Below the pieces are notes generated by a model. The model made no database searches. It was given only the letters and a program-made list of their open reading frames with translations, and was not told the DNA's origin. A stretch of DNA of 22,450 nucleotides from Gnetum montanum (lineage: Eukaryota; Streptophyta; Gnetopsida; Gnetales; Gnetaceae), in assembly GCA_015680685.1 (NCBI GenBank), contig MNCI01024885.1:578143-600592 (forward strand), in the 5' to 3' direction. Positions 1 through 9,815 of the stretch are shown in pieces. A program made the position numbers and the translations under genes. Position 1 is the first letter of the stretch; every line of letters starts with the position of its first letter.

Positions 1-59
1 GGATACTGATGCTAGGTTAATTAAGGCTTAGTTAGTTAGTTAAAGTTCGTTAATTAGTC

Positions 60-1330
60 TTTTCACCCTTCACCTCATTAGCATAGAAGATAAAACAGAA
101 AAGATATAAAAATCATATACCTCAGACTTACTTAACCATACAACAGTGACAAATACAAGTAAGTCTGGGAAGACAACAAATGATTAACCTTAAGTGTTCC
201 ATAAGGCGTGTAGGCATTTAGTCTACGGAGTTCGACTAGATTGCATGTCTAACGCTCGTATTCGTATAGTTGAGTGTAGGGGTACCTCGCCACTCATCAG
301 CTTCTAACTATAATTGTAAGAAATATCTAGGCCAAGGTATCTATAAGTTGATGTCATATTTACTTAGTCCTTTTCAATAGTGAAAGAATAATAATTATTT
401 GTAGTGCCACACACCATAATTTTAGTTTTTTTCACATTAACTTTTATTTTTGAATGTTGAAAAAAATCATCCAAAATAGTTAGCATTTGTTGCAAGACTT
501 CCTTAGAGTTAGAGATGAGAGCTATATCATCAACATACAAAAAATTTTTGACAAAGTGAGCATTACTTTTAATAGAGTATCATTACTTTTGACAAAGATG
601 GAGGAGTATCGATGTCACATAATCACTTCCACAACTTGCTTTGAATAATTGAATCATATGTTTTAGAGAAATCCACAAAGCAAAAAGAAAAAAGAAAATT
701 ATTTTTTTTCCCTTTTGCATAATGAATAAGATATCTCAATGTAATGAGGTAATCAATAGTGTAATGGTGATGTCTAAACCTAGCTTGTGAAATTTCTTAC
801 AAATTGTTTTCTTTTGTATATTTCCTAATCTTTATCTCAAGAATATTTCCCAAAACCTTACAAAACATATTAGGGATTACAATCAACTTGTAGTTATTTA
901 AATTAGAGATCTATCTCCTTTTGGAAGAGTAAAATAGCTGTATTAGTGCACCATTCTTTATCTAAACCAATTTAGAGAGCATGGTATAGATTTTTCCAAA
1001 CTATCTACCATACCAAAGATCCTTTCTGAGTCACCTTTTCTCCATAAAGTCCTATTGCATCAACTGCTTTATCTGAGGTTAGTCTTTTCATGCCTTGCAT
1101 AGTGTCCTCAAAGGAGATGAAAAGGTTGTCATTATCTAAATGTCCTACTAACTCACCCTTGCCTTGAAACAAATTTTGATAAAATTGCAGAATCTCTAAA
1201 AAGGGAATTTTTGGTTTCAAACATTTCCTTTAATGGAGCAACTTTCAGAAATTGGTCTCTCTTTAAGGAAAAGTCTCTTTTTATTCTAAATCAAGATCTT
1301 ATAAAGCCTAATAGCTATTGGAGATGTTTG
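60..1330 (-). pseudogene. Decayed LINE (non-LTR retrotransposon) reverse transcriptase
   Basis: Reading leftward, pieces of a LINE ORF2 reverse transcriptase appear in the expected order. At 1005-1220 an open stretch contains MKRLTSDKA followed by a GLYGE-like motif, matching the family pattern 'L..GKA.G.DGI..E'. A DKEWCTNTAI motif follows, as in the 'W..s.ivpl.K' block. At about 375-552 an open frame carries the catalytic motif YVDD (526-537) followed by IALISNSKEVLQQ and VNVKKTKIMVCGT, the usual 'YADDi.l...L...(l)..(G)l.vN..KTk.mvf' block. A KYLGLDIS-like C-terminal block lies near 330-350. Several stops and frame changes separate these pieces, so it is a dead fragment. The left end may continue beyond the window. 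The right limit is uncertain; weakly similar sequence may reach about 1540. Copia was excluded because the blocks around YVDD are of LINE type. Confidence 0.75.
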
Positions 1331-2258
1331 TGTTTTTAATTTAATTCTAGCTTATCAAACTAAGGCTAGGATTGTGTTGACACTTTTTTAGAAACATATT
1401 GTGCTAGTGCCACTATAATTTCTTCAAGTTTTACATTAGGATTTCAATGTTTTGAACTTCTTCACTTTGTCTGTTATCTTGCTAGAAAACAACTTTCTTT
1501 GTTGCCTAACCTTCTGCATATTTATCAAAAGAACTATTGTACTGTGCAAATGTTGAGTATAAAGAAGGTAATGGATAGGTGGTTATTTGTTAGAATAATG
1601 TCAAGTTAATATTATAAATTTTCCCCATATTTATTATTTAGAGACGGGATATTTGCACGTACATGTAGGTAGGGCGTAGTAGGGGTATACGGTTGGGGAG
1701 ACTCTGCATGCGTACACGGTTGAAAGAGGGGTATAGGTTGTTCTAGTTTGTATAGTGTGTTATGAAATTTTCGTAACATGGTCGTGAAAAGACGGTGACA
1801 AAGTCTTCATCCTTCGACTCTAGGCCAACAATATATTGGTTGCACTTCTTTATTTATGAATTCTAAGTGAAAGCAATCCACAGTTTGGTTGGTAATCCTG
1901 TCATCCATAGAAATTCAAACCCTTTATTGGAGACAACAACGAAGCCCAGCTGCTTTCTGCTCTTTCCTACGCTCCTTTAAATACTCTGTACCCTCTAAAC
2001 AATGGGATCTTTTTCGTAAAATAGCACATAACTCTGTAAATAAACAGTTGTCTATTCCAGAGTGTTCCAGAAGCCATTGCTTTGCATTATATTGGTTTCA
2101 TTTTAGCTTTACAAAATGAAGGCACCGTCACCTTTCTTCGTTTTGCGCTGTAATGTAAACAGTTGTTGTTGGACATCATTGTTGAAAGAACTCCAGTTCG
2201 CCCGTTCGGATCGTAGAATTTGCACATGTAGCGACCCTTGAGTTTCCAAGACTAAATT
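1331..2258. other. Intergenic and 3' flank of the GT47 gene
   Basis: I see no supported gene here. The right part (about 1950-2258) is the 3' flank of the minus-strand glycosyltransferase gene and probably contains its 3' UTR. No strong polyadenylation signal could be fixed; an AATATAA-like string near 2090 is the best candidate. A short plus-strand open frame at 1889-2119 has no protein-like character. Confidence 0.5.
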
Positions 2259-4427
2259 TCATTGCGTTGGTTCACCGTCCCTGGGCAGGCGGAAATTCAA
2301 CCTGCGCAGCCAGACGGAGTGAAGGAGCATGTAAAACATGTCCTGGCGTGTGGGAGGATTACTGAACTTGAAGTGTTTCTGCACACGCAGCACGTTCCTC
2401 TGCAGCTGCAGATACCGCTCGTTTGAAATGGAAAGCAAAATGGACTTGAGATTGGGTATCTCAGACACAGGCACAGTCACAGAAAAGGAATCCCAGCGCA
2501 GCACGTCGCTGAAAGGCAAGTAGTATCCTTTGGACAGGACAACCGGAACGCAGCCGCTGTAGATTGCCTCCACGATGCGAGGACTGGCAACCTCGTATCC
2601 GCTGGGACACAGGCAGAATTTACTCTTGCTCATGTGCTCGTTGTAGGGCGTGTTGAACTCGTCCTTGCCTGCTGGAAGTCGCATGAAAACCTTCATATCG
2701 GGATCCTTGTTGAGCCAGTACTGAAACAGCAGCGGCCGTACAGGCCCATGGTCTCCCCCTGCGAAGAAAGCCAGGAACGTTCTCTGGTCCGGGGGCTTAC
2801 CGCCGTACACTCGCAGGCGCACGTTTCTCATGGAATTCATCTCAGGCAGCGAAGCGTCTTTCACTGGATTGAATCCCTCCGACGTGTTCGCATTGCAAAG
2901 GACACGGATCGACGTGTTGTACAGAAACGGGTCCGCTTCGCTCGTGATCGGCCCCTGCAAGAAGGGAAAACAAGTAAAATCAGTTGCAGAAACCGGAATC
3001 TGATGCTCTCAAAGCTCTCTGGTTTTTGTCACTTCGTGTTTTAAAACTCAAATTTGTACCCAATCGTGGCAGGAAAGCATGAAGTGGTCAGCACCGAGGC
3101 TGCGGTTCCAGTAGGGATACTTGCTGGAGAGCACACGGACGTAATCTGCAACTACTTTTCTTGCCTGCGGCATTTCTACCTGCTTTGGCTTATAGACGTA
3201 AGCAACAAGCATGGTAACACTGAATGGCATAAAGAAGATGTGCGCTTTGTCTGGATCGGTTGTCCTTAAAGGAGACCGTAACAGGTCCATCTGATTGATG
3301 AAACGGCCCTCTGTGGAGTATATGCTGATGCATGGCCCGTAGTGGAACAGCGGTGGCGAGCCTTCCTCGTACACGTATATTTTGAATCGCTTCTCCATTT
3401 CCTGGTAGCACCTGCATAAGTGTTGGACGAGAAACCAAAAGATGCTCAGAAGGAAAGATTCTCGAAAAGTACTTAAAAATCATCGCGATGAAAATTAGAA
3501 TGCTAGTAAACATGCTTATAATTTTATAATCTTCACGGCTGGATCTGGATACAGTTGAGAAACTGATGAAAATGTTAAAAGATGTTTGAAACAGATATTG
3601 GCCAGAATAAACATCCGGAACTTGGCGAATTTGTCTCTTGAAAGAATGAAACGCCGAGAATCAAAGAAAGTACCAACTAAAACCTGAAACGTCTCTGAAT
3701 AGGAGGCATATCAGATGAAGGCTTCTTACAAACTTTGAAACTATCTAGTGTACTTTGTCGGAATCGTTCTAAAATTTTTGGAAGGAAAGATATCCTTGCT
3801 TAGATCAACCAACGCTTCTAGAAAGGTTAGAGAATTTGAAAATAAAAAAAACACAAGCAGATTTTGAAAATTGATGAGCCTTACTATCGTTCTGTTTACA
3901 GATTACCTATATACTTTGGAAAGAGAAACAGATCACGAGTTCACGACCTGTCCTTTAAACAAGAACATTCAAATGCTTTAGAAATGTTTAACGTGTAGAC
4001 GAAAATGCATACCGTTGAAACACAGCTTCGTTACGGTAAATGGAGTCAGCAGAACCTTTTCGATTATTACGCCTTCCAGCGTTCTTAATGGAAGACCTAG
4101 CCTTAGTTAGACTTAACTCCAGCATCCACGCGCTTCGCATTGTCTTCTTTGAAACAGAAAAAATTCACGTAATTGCAAATTGCAGTGTAACGTTTGTCCA
4201 TCTTCTGAATCAAATACTAGTTGAAGGAGAAACACACTTAAACAAACCGAGCATACCGAGGAGGAATTCAATGAAATACCGCTTTCCTTGAGAATTCTGC
4301 TCTCCTTCGGCTTCAAGCTTCGCAGACTCGTGCCTCCGCAGGCGAAGGAACTCCATTGCAGCAGAAAAAACGCAGAAACTATAACCAGTGCGGGAGTCAT
4401 CGTAGCCGCAATTCCTAGCACATTCAT
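2259..4427 (-). CDS. GT47 exostosin-family glycosyltransferase, four exons, 450 aa, intact
   Basis: Inferred exons, in transcript order, are 4427-4257, 4146-4013, 3411-3060 and 2954-2259. They total 1353 nt, or 450 residues plus TGA. All three introns are GT-AG (donors GTATGC, GTATGC, GTACAA; phases 0, 2, 0) and each join restores the family sequence. The protein has a short N-terminus and one hydrophobic segment (about residues 3-26), as expected of a Golgi type II signal anchor. A basic stem includes LTKARSSIKNAG. The exostosin domain (PF03016) runs from about residue 107: MEKRFKIYVYEEG (107-119), SCHDWGP across the exon 3/4 join (W219), NANTSEGF (240-247), KDASLPE (251-257), FFAGGDHGPVRP (282-293), and the nucleotide-sugar region with CPSGYEVASPR and SGCVPVVLS (ending at residue 360). 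Length and motifs fit the plant 'probable glycosyltransferase At5g03795/At3g07620-like' group, which is thought to act on wall polysaccharides or glycoproteins in the Golgi. Donor and acceptor sugars cannot be told from sequence. The ATG at 4427 is the first in frame; upstream in-frame sequence has no ATG. Confidence 0.93.
3412..4012 (-). other. Intron 2 of the GT47 gene (601 bp)
   Basis: The donor is CG|GTATGC at 4012 and the acceptor is ATGCAG| at 3412. Splicing joins ...AVFQ and a split Arg codon to CYQEMEKRF, the expected family sequence before the exostosin domain. The intron is A/T-rich and I see no inserted element or RNA gene in it. The other introns are short: 4256-4147 (110 bp) and 3059-2955 (105 bp). 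Confidence 0.88.
4247..4269. repeat. 23-bp exact repeat, copy A (spans GT47 exon 1 donor)
   Basis: Copy A covers the last four codons of exon 1 (Asn-Ser-Ser-Ser) and the first ten bases of intron 1. The same 23 bases occur in the same orientation at 5264-5286. On the plus strand it begins CCGAGCATACC and ends GGAATTC. The flanking bases differ on both sides, so the identity is confined to these 23 bp. Confidence 0.95.
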
Positions 4428-4469
4428 GGGCGGAAAAACCACAGCCGAATGGAGGATCCCTAGGAGTTC

Positions 4470-4477
4470 ATTTATAT
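4470..4477 (-). promoter_or_regulatory. Possible TATA box of the GT47 gene
   Basis: On the minus strand an ATATAAAT string lies about 45 bp upstream of the ATG at 4427. If used, it would leave a 5' UTR of only about 10-20 nt, which is short for a plant gene, so the true promoter may lie further upstream. The call rests on the motif alone. Confidence 0.2.
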
Positions 4478-5231
4478 TTCTGATTTCTCTGACGAGGAGC
4501 GGAAGTCTGCGATGCTGCCAAACGGACACGCGTGTGGTCACGTTGTTTGCAATGCAAGTTTCTTATTTTGAACGAAAAATGCCGACCTTCCGACATCTTA
4601 CGTGTGACACTGACAATCTGCTGATTCGAATTTCTTCTTGTGATGACTACAGTGGGGACAATCTACTTATCCAATTTCTTCGTGCCTGTTTGGAAATGGA
4701 AATGTAAATGCTTAATTACGACTTTGGAAGACAACACCGTGTTCATAGAAAAATCTTGAGAAGAAAATGTTACATGTTTTGAGCTTGGCTGCGGTTTTTG
4801 CTTCTTAGTAGAGCTTTTCTTTTCATAAGTTTGAGCTCTTAATGTTTGCAGGAAAAGCGTGTTTTTTATGCTACGATAGCATCTAGATGAAGCTGAAATT
4901 ACATTCTAGATGGAAATTTTGAAGGTAAGCTTTGCATGCACAAGCATTGGTGGGCCCAATGACAGCTCAAATGGAAATTAAACTTGGGTGCTTTTTCATC
5001 TATATGGAAGATTATCATCAACATGAAAGTTGTTAAATGGTAGACCCATTGTAAGAGCCAAGTTGTATTTTCTAGTTGCACAAGCGCATCAGTCATGTAG
5101 CTCTCCATCTGGATGCATTCAAAAAACTCACATGTCCAAAAGCTATTTTAAATGATGGGTCTAGCTTTCTAACCTTTAGCCATTTCAAGTGTAGTTGCCA
5201 CATCAGCATTTACAACGAGGTTTAGAATCTA

Positions 5232-5756
5232 GCTCTTTAAGCTAGATCTATTTAGTGCTTTTTCCGAGCATACCGAGGAGGAATTCTACTTAGCTCGATT
5301 TGCTCTACCATCTCAACATCACCCACGATTAGGTGTTCTTGAGCTAGATCAACTCTTCTTTTTAGCGTTATGAAGTTAGCTCATATTATTTTTAGCCTTA
5401 AGATGGTAGCTCTTATTGACTTTATTATAACAACTTTATTTAGTGGGGCTGAGCTTAAATAGAGCATGTGCACAAGAGTATTTTAATCTAGCTCAACAAG
5501 CAAAGCCAATTCATAGAACCATTTTTGGTAACAAAAATAGCTCTACAATGTCAGTTTACAACAAAAAAAGTGCTAAATAGAATCAACTGGTAGAACTATT
5601 TTTCAACTTTAGATGGACTCTTTATTTTAGCTCTTCCACATAAGCTTTTCTCTTGAGAACTTAGTGGGGCCTAGTTTAGACAACGTTAAGGCATGTACGT
5701 AAAAGGATTCTAATTCAACTTAGGAAAAAGCACTAAATAGATCTAGCTTAAAGAGC
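5232..5756. repeat. Foldback element with perfect 34-bp inverted repeats
   Basis: The left arm 5232-5265 and right arm 5723-5756 are perfect reverse complements over 34 bp. The right arm starts GGAAAAAGCACTAAATAG. About 457 bp lie between the arms, with no coding potential. On the inner side of the left arm, pairing stops exactly where the 23-bp copy of the GT47 splice-donor sequence begins (5264). The element could be a non-autonomous DNA transposon or part of a larger foldback. No target-site duplication was identified. Confidence 0.7.
5264..5286. repeat. 23-bp exact repeat, copy B (next to foldback arm)
   Basis: This is identical to 4247-4269, which spans the exon 1/intron 1 junction of the GT47 gene about 1 kb away. 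It overlaps the last two bases of the left inverted-repeat arm and has no counterpart beside the right arm. It therefore looks like an insertion rather than an original part of the element. Confidence 0.9.
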
Positions 5757-6026
5757 GAAGTTTTGCTTTACAAAGGGCTTGATTGAGTAGCTCTTCCAAA
5801 TTAGCATTTAGAATCGGTAGAGATTTTCATCTAGATGGAAAATCATCATTTAGAGGACATTAGCTCTATTAGAGACATGAGCTTAAAATGCTTAAGAAGG
5901 AAGTTAAGTTTTTGATTCACATGTGAGTTAAAGTGACAATGAGACCTATGATAGCTTGAACATGAGCTCGTCAAAGCTACAAATGATGGAAGTGCATTTT
6001 CATCTAGATGAGAAAACCCCTTGTAA

Positions 6027-6091
6027 ATGCTTCATCTATCATGTTAGCATTGCCACATTAGCATTGTCACTTCAATAAATAGATGAAGCAT
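6027..6091. repeat. 13-bp stem hairpin
   Basis: ATGCTTCATCTAT at 6027-6039 is the exact reverse complement of 6079-6091. The 39-base loop contains two copies of a TTAGCATTG string. It belongs to the same CATCTA-rich repeat zone as the DNA to its left. No gene context suggests a terminator or structured RNA. Confidence 0.6.
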
Positions 6092-6109
6092 GGTTCTTCA
6101 TCTAGATCA

Positions 6110-6427
6110 ACATTGGCTAACATTGTTCTCAAGGTATGAAGGATCATAATTAGTTTATGGGGTTAGGTTCAAGGAGTGGCACTAAAGGGATGGTGATGAT
6201 TGTAAAGTTAGCACTCTTAGTATGGTAGGACAAGCTCACTAAACCTCACACATCAAGATCACATGGTGACTTGGTACTATGATAAGCTGCACCTCTGCAA
6301 TGATATCCAAGCTTCATCCTACAAGAACAACTCCAAGACGAAAATAAAACCAAGCAAATAAAGCATGTTATTACATTACAATAAATATGGGCCACATAGA
6401 ATAAAACCAAGATACCCAGGTAACCAA
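6110..6427. other. No gene; ordinary repeat-like DNA
   Basis: I see no open frame with protein character and no strong internal repeat between the hairpin zone and the 29-bp array. The short minus-strand open frame at 6246-6452 is low-complexity and is not supported. Confidence 0.5.
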
Positions 6428-6514
6428 CCAGTTTAAGATCATGGCAGGTCATAGTACTAGTTTAAGACACTAGCAAGCTGTGATGAAAGTTTAAGGTTGT
6501 AGCAAACTATGGTA
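6428..6514 (+). repeat. 29-bp tandem repeat, three units
   Basis: There are three head-to-tail units of exactly 29 bp (6428-6456, 6457-6485, 6486-6514), each opening with a variant of CCAGTTTAAG. The same unit recurs at 7172-7229 in the same orientation and at 15137-15251 in the opposite orientation. The units differ by several substitutions, so the array is old. Confidence 0.8.
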
Positions 6515-7757
6515 ATGGTTCTCTGTCATGTAGGCTCACTTGTTGTGGATCTTCAAATTTGTCAACATCATTCATTCATTGTAATCTATCAAAAATGGTA
6601 AAAAACACTAAAAGTGAACCTGTGAGTGTTAGATGTAATTAGGGCTATGTAATGGCTTTAGTGTTACATAATAAGGATTTGATGTGGCTATGAGCAGGCT
6701 TGAGTTCTAGTGAGGAACTTGGTTCTATGTTTTTTCTCCTCACCATTCTAGTCTTAGATGGGAATTTCAACTAAGTGGCCCTCCATGATGTCTTTAGCTT
6801 TAAGGTCAATGATCATTGGTTTACTTTAGGGTGTTATTATTGCATAGTGGAATTATTTCAGGCTTAAGGCTTAGGTACATAAGGTTAACTTGCTCAACAT
6901 CATGAGAGGAGTTTACTAAGGCTTTAAGGCTAGTCAAGTTTGCTTCCTCATCCTTCTAGCTTCATTCTACATAATAACATAAGCACATCAAGTGACACTT
7001 GTGTGATAAAACTATTAAAAAGTGCAAAAAATAATGTAAAATACATTAATAATGATACATATATGAGTCAAAACACATTAACTCAAAGGCTAAATGAGGT
7101 TCAAACATGGTTAACAAATATTATAATAAGGCAATATAAGATCAAACATGGTCAACTATGGTTATAGTTTTGCTAGTTTTAGGCCTTGGCAGGCCATGTT
7201 GCCAGTTTAAAGCTTAGTGGGCCATGGTTACATGGTGTTAAATGATGGTTAAAGATAGCCAAACCATATAAAATGGTGTCAAATAGTGGTTAAATAAGTT
7301 TGTATTGATGTCAAGCGACAAGATAATATGGTCAAACAAGGCCAAATGATGCAAAACTAACGAAAATAAGGTGAAATGTTAGTGAATGACATGAAAATAA
7401 TAAAAAATAATGTAAAATAAGATTAAGTAAGGTTAAAGCATAGTGGGGAATAGGCACAAACAAGGAAACGTAGGTCACATATAGCCCAACATGGTCAATT
7501 GAGATCACATTTTGCCAGTTTCAGGCCTTGGGAGAGCTATGATAGGGAGGCCTACTTCAATGGGTAGAGTCAAAGCAATGTGAGATATGTTAAACAAGGT
7601 GAAATTTAGTTGTAACTAGATAAAGGTAAAGTATAATTTGATTGAATAACATAAAATAAAATTTTATCAAGGTAAAACAAAGTTGAAAAATAGAATAAAC
7701 TATGACAAACTAGATGGAACAAAGTAAAATAGGGAGGGTCAAAGTAGTATAATATTG
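6515..7757. repeat. Diverged non-coding repeats; includes two more 29-bp units at 7172-7229
   Basis: The stretch is rich in purines on the plus strand, with repeated words such as GGTTAAA, ATGGTCAA and AATAATGTAAAATA (near 7031 and 7407). Two adjacent 29-bp units (7172-7200, 7201-7229) begin GCTAGTTTTAGG and GCCAGTTTAAAG. A further diverged unit lies near 7514. No coding region is supported. The stretch could be untranslated or LTR sequence of an old retroelement. Confidence 0.5.
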
Positions 7758-7758
7758 T

Positions 7759-7800
7759 TAATAATAATAATAATAATAATAATTATTATTATTATTATTT
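7759..7800. repeat. (TAA)8(TTA)5 palindromic microsatellite
   Basis: Eight TAA units (7759-7782) run directly into five TTA units (7783-7797) and a TTT. The tract is its own reverse complement around position 7782/7783 and can form a long A/T hairpin. It also marks a change in composition: the DNA to the right is clearly richer in G and C. Confidence 0.9.
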
Positions 7801-8479
7801 TAGGGGTCATCCCCATATGCCATGCTGACTAGTGTAGCCCCATTGTTGGGCACCAGCGGGGGGCGGGATGTGGGGGAAGGGGAGAAAGAGTGTGTAATAG
7901 AGGTTTTAGCCCTACACATAGGGGAATGAACATAAGCTTGACAATGAGATGCATAGGATTGTTTGGGCCATGTAGGTCCATACCATGTGCTTCCTACACA
8001 CTTTGCTATCCAGTAGTCCAACTAGTACTACCACATGTACCATCATTTATCTATGTGTGCTATCCATTGTTGATGTGGTTACTACCATTGTAGTGTGTAC
8101 TTGCCTATCTACTTGGCTACATCAACACAACCATGAATTTGCTCAACACTAGGTGAAAATCTTGGTCCAAATTTGAGACTTGGACTAGTGGCCAATCTAC
8201 ATGGTTTCTACTTCCATAGTGGATCCCTTGGCTTGCATGCATTTCCTCTTGCATGACAATGCTACTGAAACCCCCACATGGCAAGAAACCCCTACTCTAC
8301 CTTGCCATCTACATTGTGGCTGCATAGCACATGGTAAGCTAAGGATCCAACATTGGTAAGTAGTCATAGGGAGCAAACTTGGCTATGTGATAATAACACA
8401 GTGGAGGGTTTGTGTTGCATGTCATGATCATGAATGATACTATGTAGGTCATGGCTGGTGGAAATCCTTGAGACGTGAT

Positions 8480-9815
8480 GCTAGATTGTGGCACCCACAC
8501 TAGTCCATGCTTACTAGTGTGGATGTAGGGGCATAAGGTTGTAGCACCTTCATTGATCCATGCTAACTAGCATGGATTCAAGGTGTAAGGAGGAGCAATG
8601 ATAATGAGGTTCTATGTGATGGTGGAAAGGGCAAGATGAAGTTATGAATGGTTTTGACAGTTGGAATGGAAGAATGGTAGGGATTTAGTACTAATGGTGG
8701 AAATAGGAAATAGTGGGATGGTAGTTTGGTGATGCCACATTTGAGGTACTACCAACTAGTGCTACAATTGGTCATAGTGGTTACTAGTCCCAAGGATTAG
8801 GACCATTGCACAAAGATGGTAGGTGCAACAATGAGTGTGGTGGTAGTAGGCAACAACAATGTTGAGCAAGGATAGCCTATGAGAAAGCATCATGGGTCTA
8901 CATGGTGTTGTCAAGGACACATGGCATAGAGGTGAGAAGTGTGGTGTGAGCCTATAAGTTGGTAGGAGCCCCAAGACACAACATCAGATCATGGCATCCA
9001 TGTTGGATCCATGATAACCAACGTGGATGATGGGGGTAAGGATTTTAAAGGTTTACCCATGCTGGAGCATGGCCTCAATGTTGAGAGAGAAGGAAGGACA
9101 TAGTTTCTTTAGTAGCTTCTTAGTTTGGGTAGTGATGAACAAGGCACAACTCGATGGCACAATGGGTGATAAATCATGCAGTGTGGGCATGTGCAGGGGC
9201 TAGCAAGCAACATAAGGAGGGGAGATGGTGGCAAGGCATTACTAGCCTTTAGGGATTTAAAACTGTGGCAATGAGGGCTTGGGGTTTTGGTGTAGTTGTG
9301 CAAAAAAGGTTTTTGCAATTGACATGATAAGCAAGCTCATGACGAGTGATATTAGGCAAGCATAGGATGGGAATGATAACAATAATAACATGTTGCATGA
9401 CAAGGGGTTGTTTAGCTACGTAGTAGTAGAGATGCTCCAATGCATGTTAGTGCTATGGTAGCTTCTTAGTTTTGCCAATGTGATCCTATGTGGGATTGCA
9501 TAGCCTGTATAGGCCTGTGGGGCCCCTACAAGACTTGTGTAGCCCTTTGTAGGGCTAATGTGATCCTTATAAGGTGTGGCCTCTACTAGGCCTATGCAAC
9601 CTACAAAAGAAGCTAGTGGTGGCATCAAGGTAGACAAGTGCTAGCAGCCATAAAAGACATCGAGCGAGGATGTTTGTTGAGGATCAATCTCACCCACATT
9701 AGATCTATGTTGACCAATGTGGATGAGAGGGGGTAAGGTTCTTAGTGTTTTTAGTCATCCCTCTAGATCCATACTGGGTTCATACTAGCTAGTGTGGATC
9801 TAGTGTGGAGGGCCC
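8480..9815 (-). repeat. Dispersed ~60-bp hairpin repeat family, about five copies
   Basis: Read on the minus strand, five segments share the order CCTTACcCC - ATCCAcactaGT - AGCATGGAtc - GTGGGTG, with changes. Their centres are near 8512, 8566, 9015, 9713 and 9783. The cores are near-palindromes; the clearest is ATCCATGCTAACTAGCATGG plus AT at 8556-8577, whose two halves pair almost completely. Spacing between copies is irregular (about 55-700 bp), so this is not a simple satellite. Confidence 0.65.
9483..9587. repeat. 21-bp minisatellite, five diverged units
   Basis: Five consecutive 21-bp units can be laid out from 9483, with consensus near CTTGTAGGGCTNATGTGGCC. Two more units in the same phase lie at 9823-9864. 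A related cluster at 9978-10025 shows TGTAGG recurring every 19 bp. Units share roughly half to two thirds of positions, so this is an old array. Confidence 0.6.

Larger units (their letters stand above)
4880..6110. repeat. Non-coding repeat zone with recurrent TCATCTAGATGA-type palindromes
   Basis: A short palindrome close to TCATCTAGATGA recurs near 4880, 4903, 4998, 5106, 5827, 5999 and 6098, with some copies diverged. Other strings such as AGCTCTAC/AGCTCTTCC and TTTAGTGGGGC also recur; for example, sequence near 5439 resembles sequence near 5661 over about 60 bp. No open reading frame with protein character is present. The zone looks like old foldback or MITE-like DNA, but element ends and target duplications could not be fixed. 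Confidence 0.5.

Noticed and set aside
1889-2119. 76-codon plus-strand frame downstream of GT47
   Set aside because: No domain, overlaps the likely 3' UTR of the opposite gene, and composition is not protein-like.
2338-3269. Plus-strand open frames opposite the GT47 exons (2338-2523, 2634-3044, 3054-3269)
   Set aside because: They are shadows of the coding strand; the minus strand carries the recognisable exostosin motifs.
3190-3513. Minus-strand 107-codon frame overlapping exon 3
   Set aside because: It is a different frame from the GT47 exon and crosses the exon 3 acceptor; no motif.
4113-4541. Reading the first GT47 exon as one 142-residue protein
   Set aside because: It begins at a GTG with no ATG before 4427, and sequence after 4257 loses family character until splicing to 4146 restores it.
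6428-6514. CRISPR-like array
   Set aside because: The units are contiguous with no unique spacers, and the genome is eukaryotic.
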